DNA of 64,000 nucleotides from JBJKRF01 sp046704785 (GCA_046704785.1 JBJKRF010000055.1:3629-67628), one strand, 5' to 3'; positions 1 through 9,446 are shown, counted from the first letter of the stretch. The notes: a model not told the origin generated them from the sequence alone. Program-made: numbers and translations.

Positions 1-186
1 TGCCACTGCGAGCCCGAGGACGACGACGGCGAGACTGATCCACATGACGCGGGTGATAATTTGTGGGTCGGGCGGGGTAAATAGACCCGCGTTGCTGAGC
101 CCACTTACTACCAGTGTGCCAACAAAGATCAAGATGCCAAGTAGAGATAGAACCGGGCCTGCAAAACGACGGAGACTGCTGTTCAT
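1..186 (-). CDS. Membrane protein of Gld-type ABC transporter, N-terminal 62 residues only
   Basis: This reading frame begins at 186 and stays open to the left edge, so only the N-terminus is visible. The start codon overlaps the stop of the upstream permease gene (TGA at 185-183, ATG at 186-184), which implies translational coupling. The visible part holds two hydrophobic stretches, residues about 11-29 and 49-62, separated by a short polar loop. In gliding-motility-type (GldA/F/G) ABC loci the gene after the ATPase and permease is often a GldG-like membrane protein. That identity is inferred from position only, because the diagnostic extracytoplasmic domain lies outside the window. Confidence 0.55.
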   Translation of the reverse strand, partial: MNSSLRRFAGPVLSLLGILIFVGTLVVSGLSNAGLFTPPDPQIITRVMWISLAVVVLGLAVA

Positions 187-926
187 CTCCACCTCCGCAT
201 TTCGACAGCCGCTGACCCGATGAAGATGCCCAGGGCTGCCAAACTAATGTAATAGACAAGACCACCCAATGTGATTGTCCCTTGTGTAAAGTTGTTGTAG
301 AACTGTGCACTCATGTCCAAATAGGAGAATACGCCGGATCCGCCGGGAAGGATATTGGCCGGGGCGCCAATCAACCACCACAAGATAACCAAGACAACCA
401 GTGTTGTGAAAAATGCAGCGATCTGGTTGCTGAATAAAGCCGAAATTCCAACGCCAATCCCTAGCAGGGCACCTGTCAACAGAATGACACCGATATAGCC
501 GGAAATCATTTGGAGTTGGTCGATTCCCGGCGTAACCAGGCCGTTAAGCATCAATGGAAAAATGAGCGAAACCAGGATGAGTGTCAACATGAACAGAAAA
601 GCGCCCAGCCATTTGCCGATCACCAACTCGTAATCCCGTACCGGCGCGGTGAGTAGCAATTCCATCGTGCCCATCCGCGCCTCATCTGCCAAGACGCGCA
701 TGGTCAGGGCCGGAACGGCCAGGATGAGAAGAAATCCCATGGGCCCAGTGATGATGCGCGAGTCTGGCGCGCTGGCCGCGCCAAATTGGGCATTGGAGAG
801 CGCCAAAATATTTAGCGCAAAGAGTACACCAACCACCACCAAAAACACAAAAGCAACTACGTAAGCCACAGGGCTCGTAAAATAAATCTTATATTCGCGT
901 TTTGCGATTGTCCAAATATTCCGCAT
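183..926 (-). CDS. ABC-2-type (GldF-like) transporter permease
   Basis: A 247-residue polytopic membrane protein with about six hydrophobic segments. The N-terminal MRNIWTIAKREYKIYFTSP matches the start typical of ABC-2/GldF permeases: a basic cytoplasmic helix, then a first membrane span. It lies 6 bp after the ATPase gene and overlaps the next gene, so the three form one transcription unit on the minus strand. The expected role is the membrane channel of an ABC exporter or an ABC system of unknown cargo. The Gld label reflects family resemblance and does not imply gliding in this organism. Confidence 0.8.
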   Translation of the reverse strand: MRNIWTIAKREYKIYFTSPVAYVVAFVFLVVVGVLFALNILALSNAQFGAASAPDSRIITGPMGFLLILAVPALTMRVLADEARMGTMELLLTAPVRDYELVIGKWLGAFLFMLTLILVSLIFPLMLNGLVTPGIDQLQMISGYIGVILLTGALLGIGVGISALFSNQIAAFFTTLVVLVILWWLIGAPANILPGGSGVFSYLDMSAQFYNNFTQGTITLGGLVYYISLAALGIFIGSAAVEMRRWR

Positions 927-932
927 GGTACT

Positions 933-1877
933 TTACTCCGTTTGCTCGTCAGTCTCGGTATGAGATTCATCTCGCGTCAACTGCAAGAAAATCTCTTCCA
1001 GGCTCATGCTCAGCGGGCGCATTTCCAATAAATCATAATTCCCTTGGACGACCAGGCGCGCCACTTCGGGACGTATATCCTGCCCTGGCGCGTACTGGAA
1101 TTCCAGACTGCCTTCGCTTTGGTTTTTGACCTCTTGAACGCCCTTGAGTTTGGAGATTTTGCTGGCTAACTCATCGGCGTCGCCCTTTACGGTCAAGTGA
1201 ACGCGTTCTGCGCCTGTCAATCGTGCTTGCAGGTTGGTAGGCGTATCCTCGACGACGATTTTCCCTTTATTGATAATGAGGATACGGTCGCACATTTGTT
1301 GTGCTTCAGACAAAATGTGGGTCGAAAGGATAACGGTGCGCTCCTTGCCCACTTCGCGGATGACGTTACGGACTTCGATGATTTGAACTGGGTCTAAGCC
1401 GATGGTTGGCTCGTCCAAAATGAGCACTTCTGGGCGATGGAGCAGCGCTTGCGCCAGCCCAACCCGTTGACGCATACCCTTGGAGAGATTTCCGACGTAA
1501 CCTTCAGATCGGTCTTCCAACCCGACCATTTCCAAGGTTTCATCGACGACTTCATCTCCATTAGGAATATGACGCAGGTCGGCCATAAACTTCAGGTAAT
1601 CGAAAACGGTCATATCCGTATAGAGCGGAACCGTTTCTGGCAGGTAACCAACCCGCTTGCGCACCTCCAGTGACTCTTTGAAAACATCGAACCCTGCGAT
1701 GTTGACGTTGCCACTTGTGGGGGGCATATAACCAGTCAAGATGCGCATTGTAGTCGTCTTGCCTGCGCCGTTTGGACCGAGAAACCCGAGGATTTCTCCC
1801 TGGCGGGCTTCGAAATTCAACCCGTCAATTGCCCGACGTGCCCCATAATTTTTGGTTAAGTCGGATACTTTAATCAT
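933..1877 (-). CDS. ABC transporter ATP-binding protein (GldA-like)
   Basis: A 314-residue ATPase that drives the adjacent permease. It has Walker A (GPNGAGKTT), signature LSKGMRQR, Walker B (LILDEPTIGLDP) and a switch His in STHILSEA. A C-terminal extension of about 90 residues is typical of ABC-2 exporter ATPases. I place the start at the Met of MIKVSDLTKNYG (1877) because AAGGGAG lies just upstream; a longer frame to 1919 adds 14 residues without family resemblance. A good minus-strand promoter lies about 100 bp upstream (1973-2002). Confidence 0.88.
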   Translation of the reverse strand: MIKVSDLTKNYGARRAIDGLNFEARQGEILGFLGPNGAGKTTTMRILTGYMPPTSGNVNIAGFDVFKESLEVRKRVGYLPETVPLYTDMTVFDYLKFMADLRHIPNGDEVVDETLEMVGLEDRSEGYVGNLSKGMRQRVGLAQALLHRPEVLILDEPTIGLDPVQIIEVRNVIREVGKERTVILSTHILSEAQQMCDRILIINKGKIVVEDTPTNLQARLTGAERVHLTVKGDADELASKISKLKGVQEVKNQSEGSLEFQYAPGQDIRPEVARLVVQGNYDLLEMRPLSMSLEEIFLQLTRDESHTETDEQTE

Positions 1878-1972
1878 TGACTCTCCCTTGTAGCTGGAAA
1901 TTGGCGAAACAAAAGGCACGGCAGCCTGCAGGCAACTGTGCCAGGGTGTTTAGTAATTGTGAACCGTGTAAC

Positions 1973-2002
1973 ACTATACAACAAACAAAAAGCAAAAGTC
2001 AA
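1973..2002 (-). promoter_or_regulatory. Sigma-70-type promoter for the Gld-type ABC operon
   Basis: On the minus strand TTGACT (2002-1997) is separated by 18 bp from TATAGT (1978-1973), close to both consensus hexamers and pointing at the ATPase gene that starts at 1877. Confidence 0.6.
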
Positions 2003-2133
2003 GAAGTTTGGAAAACTCTAATATACCGCTAATCTTTTCGAGAGCTTCCTTTATGTAATGTTATAATGCTTGAAAAGCATGGCTTTCCTTGTAAATTCTT
2101 AAAAATATGAAATTTTTGAGGAACCGATTTTTC

Positions 2134-2162
2134 TTGACACACCACTTGCCTACATGTACAAT
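2134..2162 (+). promoter_or_regulatory. Consensus promoter for hppA
   Basis: A perfect TTGACA (2134-2139), a 17-bp spacer and TACAAT (2157-2162) lie about 100 bp before the pyrophosphatase start. The 383-bp gap from 1878 to 2260 holds this promoter and the divergent ABC promoter. I see no other gene or RNA in it. Confidence 0.75.
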
Positions 2163-2260
2163 CCTTCACAAATACATTTGGCAATGGCTCTTTTGGGATT
2201 TCCGTGAAGGGCGGAGTCTGGACGAGCCTTTAAATTTTTTGTGAACGGGAGGAATGTCGT

Positions 2261-4606
2261 ATGCACATCATGGAAGGCCTTAGTAGTTTTGAACAGATAG
2301 CCATCTGGTGTGTACTGGGAATCGCAATCCTCGGTTTGGCTTACGCATGGTTTTTGCGTTCGCAGATTTTACGTGAGGATAAAGGTACCCAGAAAATGCA
2401 AGATGTGTGGGGGGCAATTCGAGATGGCGCCGATGCCTATCTTCGCCGACAATTACGTTCGATCTTGCCACTCATCGCAATTTTGACGGTGGCCCTGTTT
2501 TTCTCGGTTTACATTGTTCCACCCAGCCCTGAAGCGCTCGACCGCTTCAAAGGCCTCGATGAATCGACTGTGCGCCTTTATATTGGCCTTGCTCGCGCAA
2601 TTGCCTTTATCATGGGCGCCAGTTTTTCTTTATCGGTTGGCCAGATCGGTATGCGTATGGCGATTCAAGGAAATGTGCGCGTGGCTGCGGCTGCGCGCAA
2701 ATCCTTTAGCGATGCGCTGCGCATTGCTTATCGCGCCGGTACCATTACCGGTATGCTGACGGATGGCTTGGGCCTGTTCGGTGGTACGCTTATTTTCATC
2801 GTCTTGGGGATTGCCGCGCCAGATGCTCTGTTGGGGTTCGGGTTTGGTGGCACGTTGCTGGCTCTGTTTATGCGCGTGGGTGGGGGTATTTTCACCAAAG
2901 CGGCCGATGTTGGAGCTGACCTTGTCGGCAAGGTCGAAGCTGGCATCCCGGAGGACGATCCTCGTAATCCGGCTGTGGTCGCCGATCTGGTTGGGGATAA
3001 CGTCGGAGATTGCGCCGGTATGGCCGCGGACATCTTCGAGTCTTACGAAGTGACCATCGTTGCTGGCTTGATCCTTGGCCTCGCGCTTTATAACGTCACA
3101 GGGCGCCTGGAATGGATCATTTTCCCGTTGATCGTGCGCGGAATTGGCGTCCTTTCCTCGATCATCGGGACATATGTTGTGCGGGGCGGCGGCTCAGGGA
3201 AAGGCCGTAGTGCCATGTCCGCGATTTTTCGTGGATTCCTGTCTTCCGCTGCGATTTCTGCGGTATTGTTCTTTGCCGCAGGATTTGTTTATCTCAATAA
3301 TGATGCCATCAACTCGTTCGGCGGTTGGTGGCGCACGCCGATGGCGGTGGCCGTTGGTGTTGTGCTGGCAATTTTGATCGATCGTCTGACCGAGTACTTT
3401 ACCGGTACGGAAAACTCTCCGGTGAAGGAAATTAAGAAGGCTGCCGATACAGGCCCGGCGACCCTGATTCTGCAGGGCATTTCTGCTGGCTTCGAGTCTT
3501 CGGTCTGGTCTATTATTGTCATTGCCCTCACAATTGTCGCTTCGATCTTCATTATGGGCACCGTTCCTGGAATGAGCGATGCCAACCGTATTACCTTCAT
3601 CTTGTACGGTGTGGCGATGACCGGAATCGGTATGTTGACTCTGACGGGCAACAACGTTGCCATGGACTCGTTCGGTCCCATCGCGGATAATGCGAATGGT
3701 ATTGGAGAGATGTCATGGTCCGGAATGGAAGATCAAGAGACCAAAGATGCGCAGCAGATCATGGCTGACCTGGACGCTGTGGGGAACACGACCAAGGCGA
3801 TTACCAAAGGGGTGGCTATTGGATCGGCAGTCATCGCAGCCGTGGCTCTCTTTGGCTCTTTCCTTGTTGACGTCAGTCGTGCGCAGGAAACATTGGGCGT
3901 AGCGATCTCCAACCAGATTAGCAACGTCGGCATTCGTGTCGATGTGCCGCAAGTATTTGTTGGTATGCTGATTGGTGGGGCGTTGCCCTGGCTTTTCTCT
4001 TCCTTCGCCATTCAAGCGGTCAGTCGTGCGGCGGCGCTGATCGTCCAGGAAGCGCGCCGCCAATTCAGGGCGGGCGTGCTCGAAGGGAAGGTCAAACCGG
4101 ATTATGCCAAGGCAGTCTCGATTTCTACGACTGCTGCGCAGAAGGAATTAATCGGCCTGGCGTTGCTCGGTGTGGTTACTCCCATTGTTGTCGGGTTGTT
4201 GTTGCAAGTCGAGGCGCTGGGTGGTTTTCTGGCTGGCATTATCGTCTCGGGACAACTCCTGGCGGTCTTCCTGAATAACTCCGGTGGGGCCTGGGACAAT
4301 GCTAAGAAACTCATCGAAGATGAGCCGCGCAATCTGGAGAAAAATACAGGCAAAGGTTCGGAGCGCCACAAAGCCGGCGTCGTCGGGGATACGGTTGGCG
4401 ATCCGTTCAAGGATACGGCTGGCCCGGCCTTAAATCCGATGATCAAGGTTGTTAACCTGGTTTCGGTGATCATTGCGCCCATCATTGTTCAGTACGCCGG
4501 CGCGACGGGTGGCGCTGAGTCCATTGTGCTGGCGGTTGTATTCGTCTTGATCTTGGTGTTAGCCTGGGTCGTTATACGCGCCAAAGCACCTGCACCTGCG
4601 CTGTAA
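2261..4606 (+). CDS. hppA: Membrane-bound proton-translocating pyrophosphatase, K+-independent type
   Basis: A 781-residue integral membrane protein with about 16 spans that couples pyrophosphate hydrolysis to proton pumping across the cytoplasmic membrane. The substrate-binding motif DDPRNPAVVADLVGDNVGDC lies near residue 230, and the second acidic motif GDTVGDPFKDTAGPA near the C-terminus. The segment GNTTKAITKG has Lys512 and Thr515. In this family that Lys/Thr pair marks enzymes that do not need K+, whereas K+-dependent ones have Ala. It is longer than the common 660-720 residues. GGGAGG seven bases upstream supports the start. A strong promoter upstream and a terminator downstream make it monocistronic. 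Confidence 0.97.
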   Translation: MHIMEGLSSFEQIAIWCVLGIAILGLAYAWFLRSQILREDKGTQKMQDVWGAIRDGADAYLRRQLRSILPLIAILTVALFFSVYIVPPSPEALDRFKGLDESTVRLYIGLARAIAFIMGASFSLSVGQIGMRMAIQGNVRVAAAARKSFSDALRIAYRAGTITGMLTDGLGLFGGTLIFIVLGIAAPDALLGFGFGGTLLALFMRVGGGIFTKAADVGADLVGKVEAGIPEDDPRNPAVVADLVGDNVGDCAGMAADIFESYEVTIVAGLILGLALYNVTGRLEWIIFPLIVRGIGVLSSIIGTYVVRGGGSGKGRSAMSAIFRGFLSSAAISAVLFFAAGFVYLNNDAINSFGGWWRTPMAVAVGVVLAILIDRLTEYFTGTENSPVKEIKKAADTGPATLILQGISAGFESSVWSIIVIALTIVASIFIMGTVPGMSDANRITFILYGVAMTGIGMLTLTGNNVAMDSFGPIADNANGIGEMSWSGMEDQETKDAQQIMADLDAVGNTTKAITKGVAIGSAVIAAVALFGSFLVDVSRAQETLGVAISNQISNVGIRVDVPQVFVGMLIGGALPWLFSSFAIQAVSRAAALIVQEARRQFRAGVLEGKVKPDYAKAVSISTTAAQKELIGLALLGVVTPIVVGLLLQVEALGGFLAGIIVSGQLLAVFLNNSGGAWDNAKKLIEDEPRNLEKNTGKGSERHKAGVVGDTVGDPFKDTAGPALNPMIKVVNLVSVIIAPIIVQYAGATGGAESIVLAVVFVLILVLAWVVIRAKAPAPAL

Positions 4607-4625
4607 AGTAAGATGGGCACTTCCA

Positions 4626-4658
4626 ATAGTGAGGGCAAACTCGCCCTCACTATTTTTA
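4626..4658 (+). terminator. Intrinsic terminator after hppA
   Basis: A perfect 11-bp stem (4626-4636 with 4643-4653) and a 6-nt loop are followed directly by a short T run. Confidence 0.85.
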
Positions 4659-4743
4659 ATTCTCTTTCAATTGTGGCCTCTGAGAATCAGTGGGGTGTGG
4701 GCGGCGTTGCCGCGGAAAATCCCAAAAAGCCTCAATTGCTGGA

Positions 4744-4772
4744 TTTACTTTGGGTGTTAAAGGCACTATAAT
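4744..4772 (+). promoter_or_regulatory. Promoter before the membrane protein/phosphatase pair
   Basis: A perfect TATAAT (4767-4772) has TTTACT (4744-4749), a weaker -35 match, 17 bp upstream. It lies 24 bp before the TTG start at 4796. Confidence 0.55.
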
Positions 4773-4795
4773 CTTTGCTTGTTTAGGAGAAGACT

Positions 4796-5329
4796 TTGAC
4801 TGTTCTGAAAAAAATCCCTAGTCTCGATAAAATTTTGTCCGTTTTTGGTGTCATCGTTTTGTTGACTTATACATGGATGCTGCTTTGGTTTTTCTGGATA
4901 TTTCCAAGCTGGCTCCATTTTTTGTCGTTGGGGGAGATCTTGGTTGTTCTCTCTTATCCGATGTCCATCACTTTGCTGGATAGTTTATTGGTTTTGATTG
5001 CCCTGTTGCTCTTATGTATTGTACTTCCCAAAAAATGGTTTTATGATTGCTTTGTTGAAGTTGCCGTTCCGCTTACGGTTTTTGGCTTGGCGTACTTGAT
5101 GTATTTTTCTTACCTGTTTCAAAGGATTGATGATTTCCCGCGTGCGTTGTTTGAGTGGTCCCCGCTGATTGTTCTCTTTATCTGCGTTGCCTCATTTCTG
5201 GTTGCGCGAGTTGGTATTTTCCGTAAGTGGATCGGCGAATTTGCAGATCAAGCGACTATTTTTGTGTATCTTTTACTGCCTTTGAGCTTGCTTTCGTTGG
5301 TCGTAGTTCTCGTTCGGAATCTCTTTTAG
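4796..5329 (+). CDS. Hypothetical integral membrane protein, about five spans
   Basis: A 177-residue protein made almost entirely of five hydrophobic segments (about residues 12-40, 45-75, 82-105, 118-138 and 150-175). It has a TTG start supported by AGGAGA seven bases upstream; no ATG fits the frame and ribosome site as well. I recognise no family. It ends 16 bp before a Tat-exported phosphatase/sulfatase-fold gene and shares its promoter, so the two may work together at the membrane. Its base composition is clearly more AT-rich than neighbouring genes, partly from Phe/Ile/Leu codons but possibly a mark of transfer. Confidence 0.75.
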   Translation: MTVLKKIPSLDKILSVFGVIVLLTYTWMLLWFFWIFPSWLHFLSLGEILVVLSYPMSITLLDSLLVLIALLLLCIVLPKKWFYDCFVEVAVPLTVFGLAYLMYFSYLFQRIDDFPRALFEWSPLIVLFICVASFLVARVGIFRKWIGEFADQATIFVYLLLPLSLLSLVVVLVRNLF

Positions 5330-5345
5330 CGTGGAGTTTGCGTAG

Positions 5346-6869
5346 ATGCCCGTTTCGAATCGTCGTGACTTTTTAAAGATAGCTTCTATTTTGCCTGCTT
5401 CTGCATTGATTTCCAGTTTACTTCCAAAGGCGGTCTCGTCCATGGCACAGGGGACGGGTGAGGGGCCAAAGATCGTTATCCTGCTTTTTGACGCCATGAG
5501 TGCCAGGAACCTTTCTGTATATGGCTACCACCGAAAGACGACGCCCAACCTGGAACGTTTTGCAGAACGGGCTACGGTGTTTCATTCGCATTATGCCGGT
5601 GGAAATTTCACGATCCCTGGTACGGCTTCCTTGCTGACCGGCACCTATCCGTGGACTCATCGTGCCATCAATGATGGTGGCCTCGTTGCGCGTAATCTCA
5701 CATCTCATAATATGTTCAATGCTTTTGGGAAGGATATCAACCGCATTGCCTTTGGGCAGAACGTCTGGGCCAGTTTTATCCTTAGCCAATTTAAAGATGA
5801 TATCGATCAATTGTTTCAACCAGGTGCTTTTGGTGGATTGAGCTATCTCGTTGGTAGTAAGTTCCCCGACGAAAACCTTGCATATCGCGCATTTGATGAT
5901 TTTGCGTTCGATGTGACCCAACCCTCGCCCTCGCTTCTTTTGGGCAACATGCAGAAGTACCTTTTTTACCATGACACCAAGGTGCTGGAAGCACAGTCGA
6001 AAGACTACCCTCGTGGGGTGCCCAGGAATATCAATTACGCGTTAGATTTTCGTCTCGACTTTTTGTTTTCGGGTATGTTGAATCTCGTGGAAGGTTTGAG
6101 CGCTTCCCATATCGCGTATTTACACATTCTCCCACCCCACGCGCCGTATCGGCCAACTAAAAAGTTCTATGGAAAGTTTACTGGGAACTGGCATCCGGAA
6201 CCTAAGCCGCGTAACAGGCTTTCGGTGGGCGCTTCGAATGCAACCATTAACGATGCCCGACTCAATTACGACGAATATATTGCCAGCGCCGACGATGAAT
6301 TTGGGCGTTTCTTCGACAAACTCGAACGTTCGGGCCTTCTGGATAATAGTTACTTGATCGTGACCTCTGACCATGGCGAGATGCTCGAGCGAGGCGAGAT
6401 ACATCATTCCACGCCGCTTTTGTATGATCCGGTAGTCCATGTCCCTTTGTTGATTTCCGCTCCCGGGCAACGTTCCCGCAAAGACGTTCATGCGTTTACC
6501 AACGCCGTGGATGTGCTTCCCACGCTCGTATCCCTCGCCGGCAAGAACGCTCCCGATTGGTGCGAGGGCGCCCTCTTGCCGGAATTTGGCGGGATTGTGG
6601 ACCCACAGCGCAGCACCTTTACGGTGGAAGCCAAACTGAGCAATGCCTTTGCGCCGCTAAGCGTTGCGACGGTTGCCATGCGTAAAGAGCCCTATAAACT
6701 GATCTATTACACGGGATACGAGAAAGAAGACTCTTTCGAACTGTATAACCTGGTCGATGACATCGAAGAGTTGGACGATTTGTACCCCAGGCAACCGGCC
6801 ATTGCCAAGGCGATGAAGGAAGAGTTGCTCGACCGCTTTCACCAGGCGAACAAACCTTACCAACACTGA
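5346..6869 (+). CDS. Tat-exported sulfatase/alkaline-phosphatase-superfamily hydrolase with Thr nucleophile
   Basis: A 507-residue enzyme. The N-terminus carries a twin-arginine motif (NRRDFLK) and a hydrophobic h-region, so export in folded form is expected. Metal-site motifs are LLFDAMSARNLSVYGY (first Asp) and TSDHGEMLERGEIHH (Asp-His and a later His). At the nucleophile position the sequence reads FTIPGTASLLTG. The Cys/Ser that becomes formylglycine in type I sulfatases is Thr89, and the following Arg is Thr. Thr nucleophiles occur in LtaS and phosphoethanolamine-transferase relatives, so a phospho-ester hydrolase or transferase is more likely than a sulfatase. The substrate is unknown. 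Confidence 0.85.
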   Translation: MPVSNRRDFLKIASILPASALISSLLPKAVSSMAQGTGEGPKIVILLFDAMSARNLSVYGYHRKTTPNLERFAERATVFHSHYAGGNFTIPGTASLLTGTYPWTHRAINDGGLVARNLTSHNMFNAFGKDINRIAFGQNVWASFILSQFKDDIDQLFQPGAFGGLSYLVGSKFPDENLAYRAFDDFAFDVTQPSPSLLLGNMQKYLFYHDTKVLEAQSKDYPRGVPRNINYALDFRLDFLFSGMLNLVEGLSASHIAYLHILPPHAPYRPTKKFYGKFTGNWHPEPKPRNRLSVGASNATINDARLNYDEYIASADDEFGRFFDKLERSGLLDNSYLIVTSDHGEMLERGEIHHSTPLLYDPVVHVPLLISAPGQRSRKDVHAFTNAVDVLPTLVSLAGKNAPDWCEGALLPEFGGIVDPQRSTFTVEAKLSNAFAPLSVATVAMRKEPYKLIYYTGYEKEDSFELYNLVDDIEELDDLYPRQPAIAKAMKEELLDRFHQANKPYQH

Positions 6870-6870
6870 T

Positions 6871-9432
6871 CTATTGCGACAGGTACTTTTTCTGCCACTC
6901 GAATAATTTATTCAAGGCCTCGATGGGGGAAAGTTCGTTGATGTTGAGTTTTTTTAGTTCGTCCAACAAGGGATTGGTCTCCGGAAAGAGCGCTACTTGC
7001 TGCGCGGCCACCGGATTGATCTTGACGGCCCGCCCCGACGTTTTTTCCAGCTCTGACATGATCTCGTCGGCGCGCTGGATGATGGGGTGCGGCAGCCCGG
7101 CCAACTGAGCCACGTGGATGCCGTAGGAACGGTCGGCGCCACCGGGGATGATCTTATGTAGGAAGATCACACGCCCCTCCGCCTCTGTAACCGCCACGTT
7201 GTAGTTTCTCACCCCCGGAAGAAGTTCCGCCAACTGCGTCAACTCGTGGTAATGTGTGGCGAAGAGACTCTTCGCGCGCAATTGGGGATTGTTGTGGATG
7301 TATTCGACCACAGCCCAGGCAATCGACACACCATCGTAGGTGCTGGTGCCGCGCCCGATCTCGTCGAGGATGAGTAACGAGCGTGGCGTGGCGTGATGCA
7401 AAATATTGGCCGTTTCGATCATCTCGACCATGAAAGTGGACTGCCCGGCGTGGATTTCATCCTGTGCACCAATGCGCGTGAAAATGCGATCCACCAGCCC
7501 GATTTTGGCCGAAGCTGCCGGCACGAAGCTGCCCATCTGCGCCATCAAAGCGATCAGGGCTGCCTGCCGCAGGTAGGTGGATTTTCCAGACATGTTCGGC
7601 CCGGTAATGACGCGGACGCGCTCACCCGCTTCGAACAGGATGTCGTTGGGGATGTAGCGCTCGCCGCGCAAACTGCTTTCGACGACCGCGTGACGCCCCT
7701 CATGGACTTCGAATACGTCCTCCTCGACGACATCAGGCCGCACATAGCCTCCCAGCGCGGCGGCCTGGGCCAGCGCAGCCAGACAGTCGAGTTCGGCCAG
7801 CGCGCGCGCTGTGTTGAGCAACTGGTGGGCCGCGCTGGATAGCTGCGCGCAGATTTCTTTGAAGAGCCGCAATTCGATCTCGCGGATGCGTTCTTCCGCG
7901 TTGAGCACCAATGTCTCGTATTCCTTCATCTCTGGCGTGATATAGCGTTCGGCGTTGACGAGCGTCTGCTTGCGGATGTAATCCTCCGGCGCGTTGGCAG
8001 TTTGGCCTTGTGAGACCTCGATGTAGTAGCCGAAGACTTTGTTATAGCCCACTTTGAGCGTTTTGATGCCCGTCCGGGCGCGTTCGACGGACTCCAGGTT
8101 GTTGATCCAGTCGCGGGCGTGAGCGGAGGCCTCGATGACGCCGTCCAGTTCGGCGGCGTATCCGGGGCGGATGACGCCTGTATTTTGGAGCGTCGCGGGC
8201 GGGTCGTCGGCGATGGCCGTCTTCAGCAGGGCAGCCTGCTGCTCGCATGGCGACAAAAGCTTCAGGGTGGCTGCGAGCGGCGCAGCCTCGGCGGGGAGAG
8301 TCGCTCGCGCGGCGGGGATTTGTTCCAGGGTGTCGCGCAGGGCAACGAGGTCGCGCGGCTGCGCATGTCCCGACAAAATGCGGTTCGTCAGACGTTCGAG
8401 GTCGGCCAGGGGCTTGAGCGCGGTGCGCAGCTCGGCGCGTTGCAAGCCGTCATCGAAGAAGAAGGTCACGCCACTCTGGCGGGCGCGGATCTTGGACAGG
8501 TCGAGCAAGGGCTGCGAGACCCACTGGCGCAGCAGGCGTTTGCCCATGGGCGTAACCGTATGGTCGAGCACGCCCAGTAGGGAGCCTTTGATTTCGCCTT
8601 GCATGCTTTCGGTGAGTTCCAGGTTGCGGCGGGTGGCGGCATCGAGGGTCATGAACTCGCTGAGGCTGTACAGGCGCAGGCCGGTGAGCAGGTTGAGTGA
8701 ATTCGGTTCGGTTTCTTTGAGATATTGGAGGATGCCCCCGGCGGCGCGGACGGCGAGACGCCGGTCTTTGAGCCCGAATCCGTCCAGTGTGGAGGCGCCG
8801 AAGTGTTGCAGCAGCGCTTCGCTGGTGCGGCCCGGTTCGAAACGCCAGGCCGGCCATGCAGTGAGCTGACCGGGCACGCCGTTGGGGAATGTCAGGTTAT
8901 CGGGGTAGACGATTTCCGCCGGGCGCAGACGGGTCAGTTCGGCGCGCAGGGGCGAACCATCGGCCAGGTCGATTTCGGTGACGGCAAATTCTCCCGTGGT
9001 GATGTCCACATAGGCGATTCCGGCGCGATCTCCGTCGCTGACGATGGCGCTGAGATAGTTGTTGGCGTCACCGGGCAGCATGCCCGGTTCGACGATGGTG
9101 CCCGGCGTGACGACACGCACGACCTGACGCGGCACCAGCCCTTTGACCGGCGTGTCACTCATCTGTTCGCAAATGGCGACGTGGTAGCCTTTTTCGATCA
9201 ACCGCGAGAGGTAGTTCTCGACTGCGTGATAAGGGATGCCGGCCAGCGGAGCGCGCAATCCTTTGCCAATGGGGCGCGAAGTCAGGACGATATCCAGCTC
9301 GCGAGAGACCACTTCGGCGTCCTCATCAAAGGTTTCGTAAAAGTCGCCAAGGCGGAAGAACAAGATGGCATTGGGGTATTGACGTTTGGTGTCCAGATAC
9401 TGTTGACGGACGGGGGTGACATCATCAGACAT
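6871..9432 (-). CDS. mutS: DNA mismatch repair protein MutS
   Basis: An 853-residue full-length MutS that recognises mismatches as a dimer and acts as an ATP-dependent clamp. The mismatch-contacting motif is at the N-terminus (FRLGDFYETF). Connector, core and clamp domains follow, then the ATPase with Walker A (GPNMSGKSTYLRQ), Walker B (LLILDEIGRGTSTYDG) and the ATHYHELTQL motif. It is convergent with the phosphatase gene, with one base between stops. No Shine-Dalgarno precedes the ATG. Instead a -10-like TAAAAT ends six bases upstream, so the mRNA may be leaderless. No mutL is visible in the window. Confidence 0.98.
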   Translation of the reverse strand: MSDDVTPVRQQYLDTKRQYPNAILFFRLGDFYETFDEDAEVVSRELDIVLTSRPIGKGLRAPLAGIPYHAVENYLSRLIEKGYHVAICEQMSDTPVKGLVPRQVVRVVTPGTIVEPGMLPGDANNYLSAIVSDGDRAGIAYVDITTGEFAVTEIDLADGSPLRAELTRLRPAEIVYPDNLTFPNGVPGQLTAWPAWRFEPGRTSEALLQHFGASTLDGFGLKDRRLAVRAAGGILQYLKETEPNSLNLLTGLRLYSLSEFMTLDAATRRNLELTESMQGEIKGSLLGVLDHTVTPMGKRLLRQWVSQPLLDLSKIRARQSGVTFFFDDGLQRAELRTALKPLADLERLTNRILSGHAQPRDLVALRDTLEQIPAARATLPAEAAPLAATLKLLSPCEQQAALLKTAIADDPPATLQNTGVIRPGYAAELDGVIEASAHARDWINNLESVERARTGIKTLKVGYNKVFGYYIEVSQGQTANAPEDYIRKQTLVNAERYITPEMKEYETLVLNAEERIREIELRLFKEICAQLSSAAHQLLNTARALAELDCLAALAQAAALGGYVRPDVVEEDVFEVHEGRHAVVESSLRGERYIPNDILFEAGERVRVITGPNMSGKSTYLRQAALIALMAQMGSFVPAASAKIGLVDRIFTRIGAQDEIHAGQSTFMVEMIETANILHHATPRSLLILDEIGRGTSTYDGVSIAWAVVEYIHNNPQLRAKSLFATHYHELTQLAELLPGVRNYNVAVTEAEGRVIFLHKIIPGGADRSYGIHVAQLAGLPHPIIQRADEIMSELEKTSGRAVKINPVAAQQVALFPETNPLLDELKKLNINELSPIEALNKLFEWQKKYLSQ

Positions 9433-9446
9433 GCGTTGATTTTAAC
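9430..9446 (-). promoter_or_regulatory. Possible leaderless promoter of mutS
   Basis: On the minus strand a -10-like TAAAAT (9444-9439) ends six bases before the ATG, and there is no ribosome-binding site. The same 17-mer, including the ATG, occurs at 11623-11639 before another gene. Confidence 0.4.

Noticed and set aside
5346..6869. Calling the exported hydrolase an arylsulfatase
   Set aside because: The Cys/Ser needed for formylglycine and the following Arg are both Thr, so the sulfatase signature is absent.
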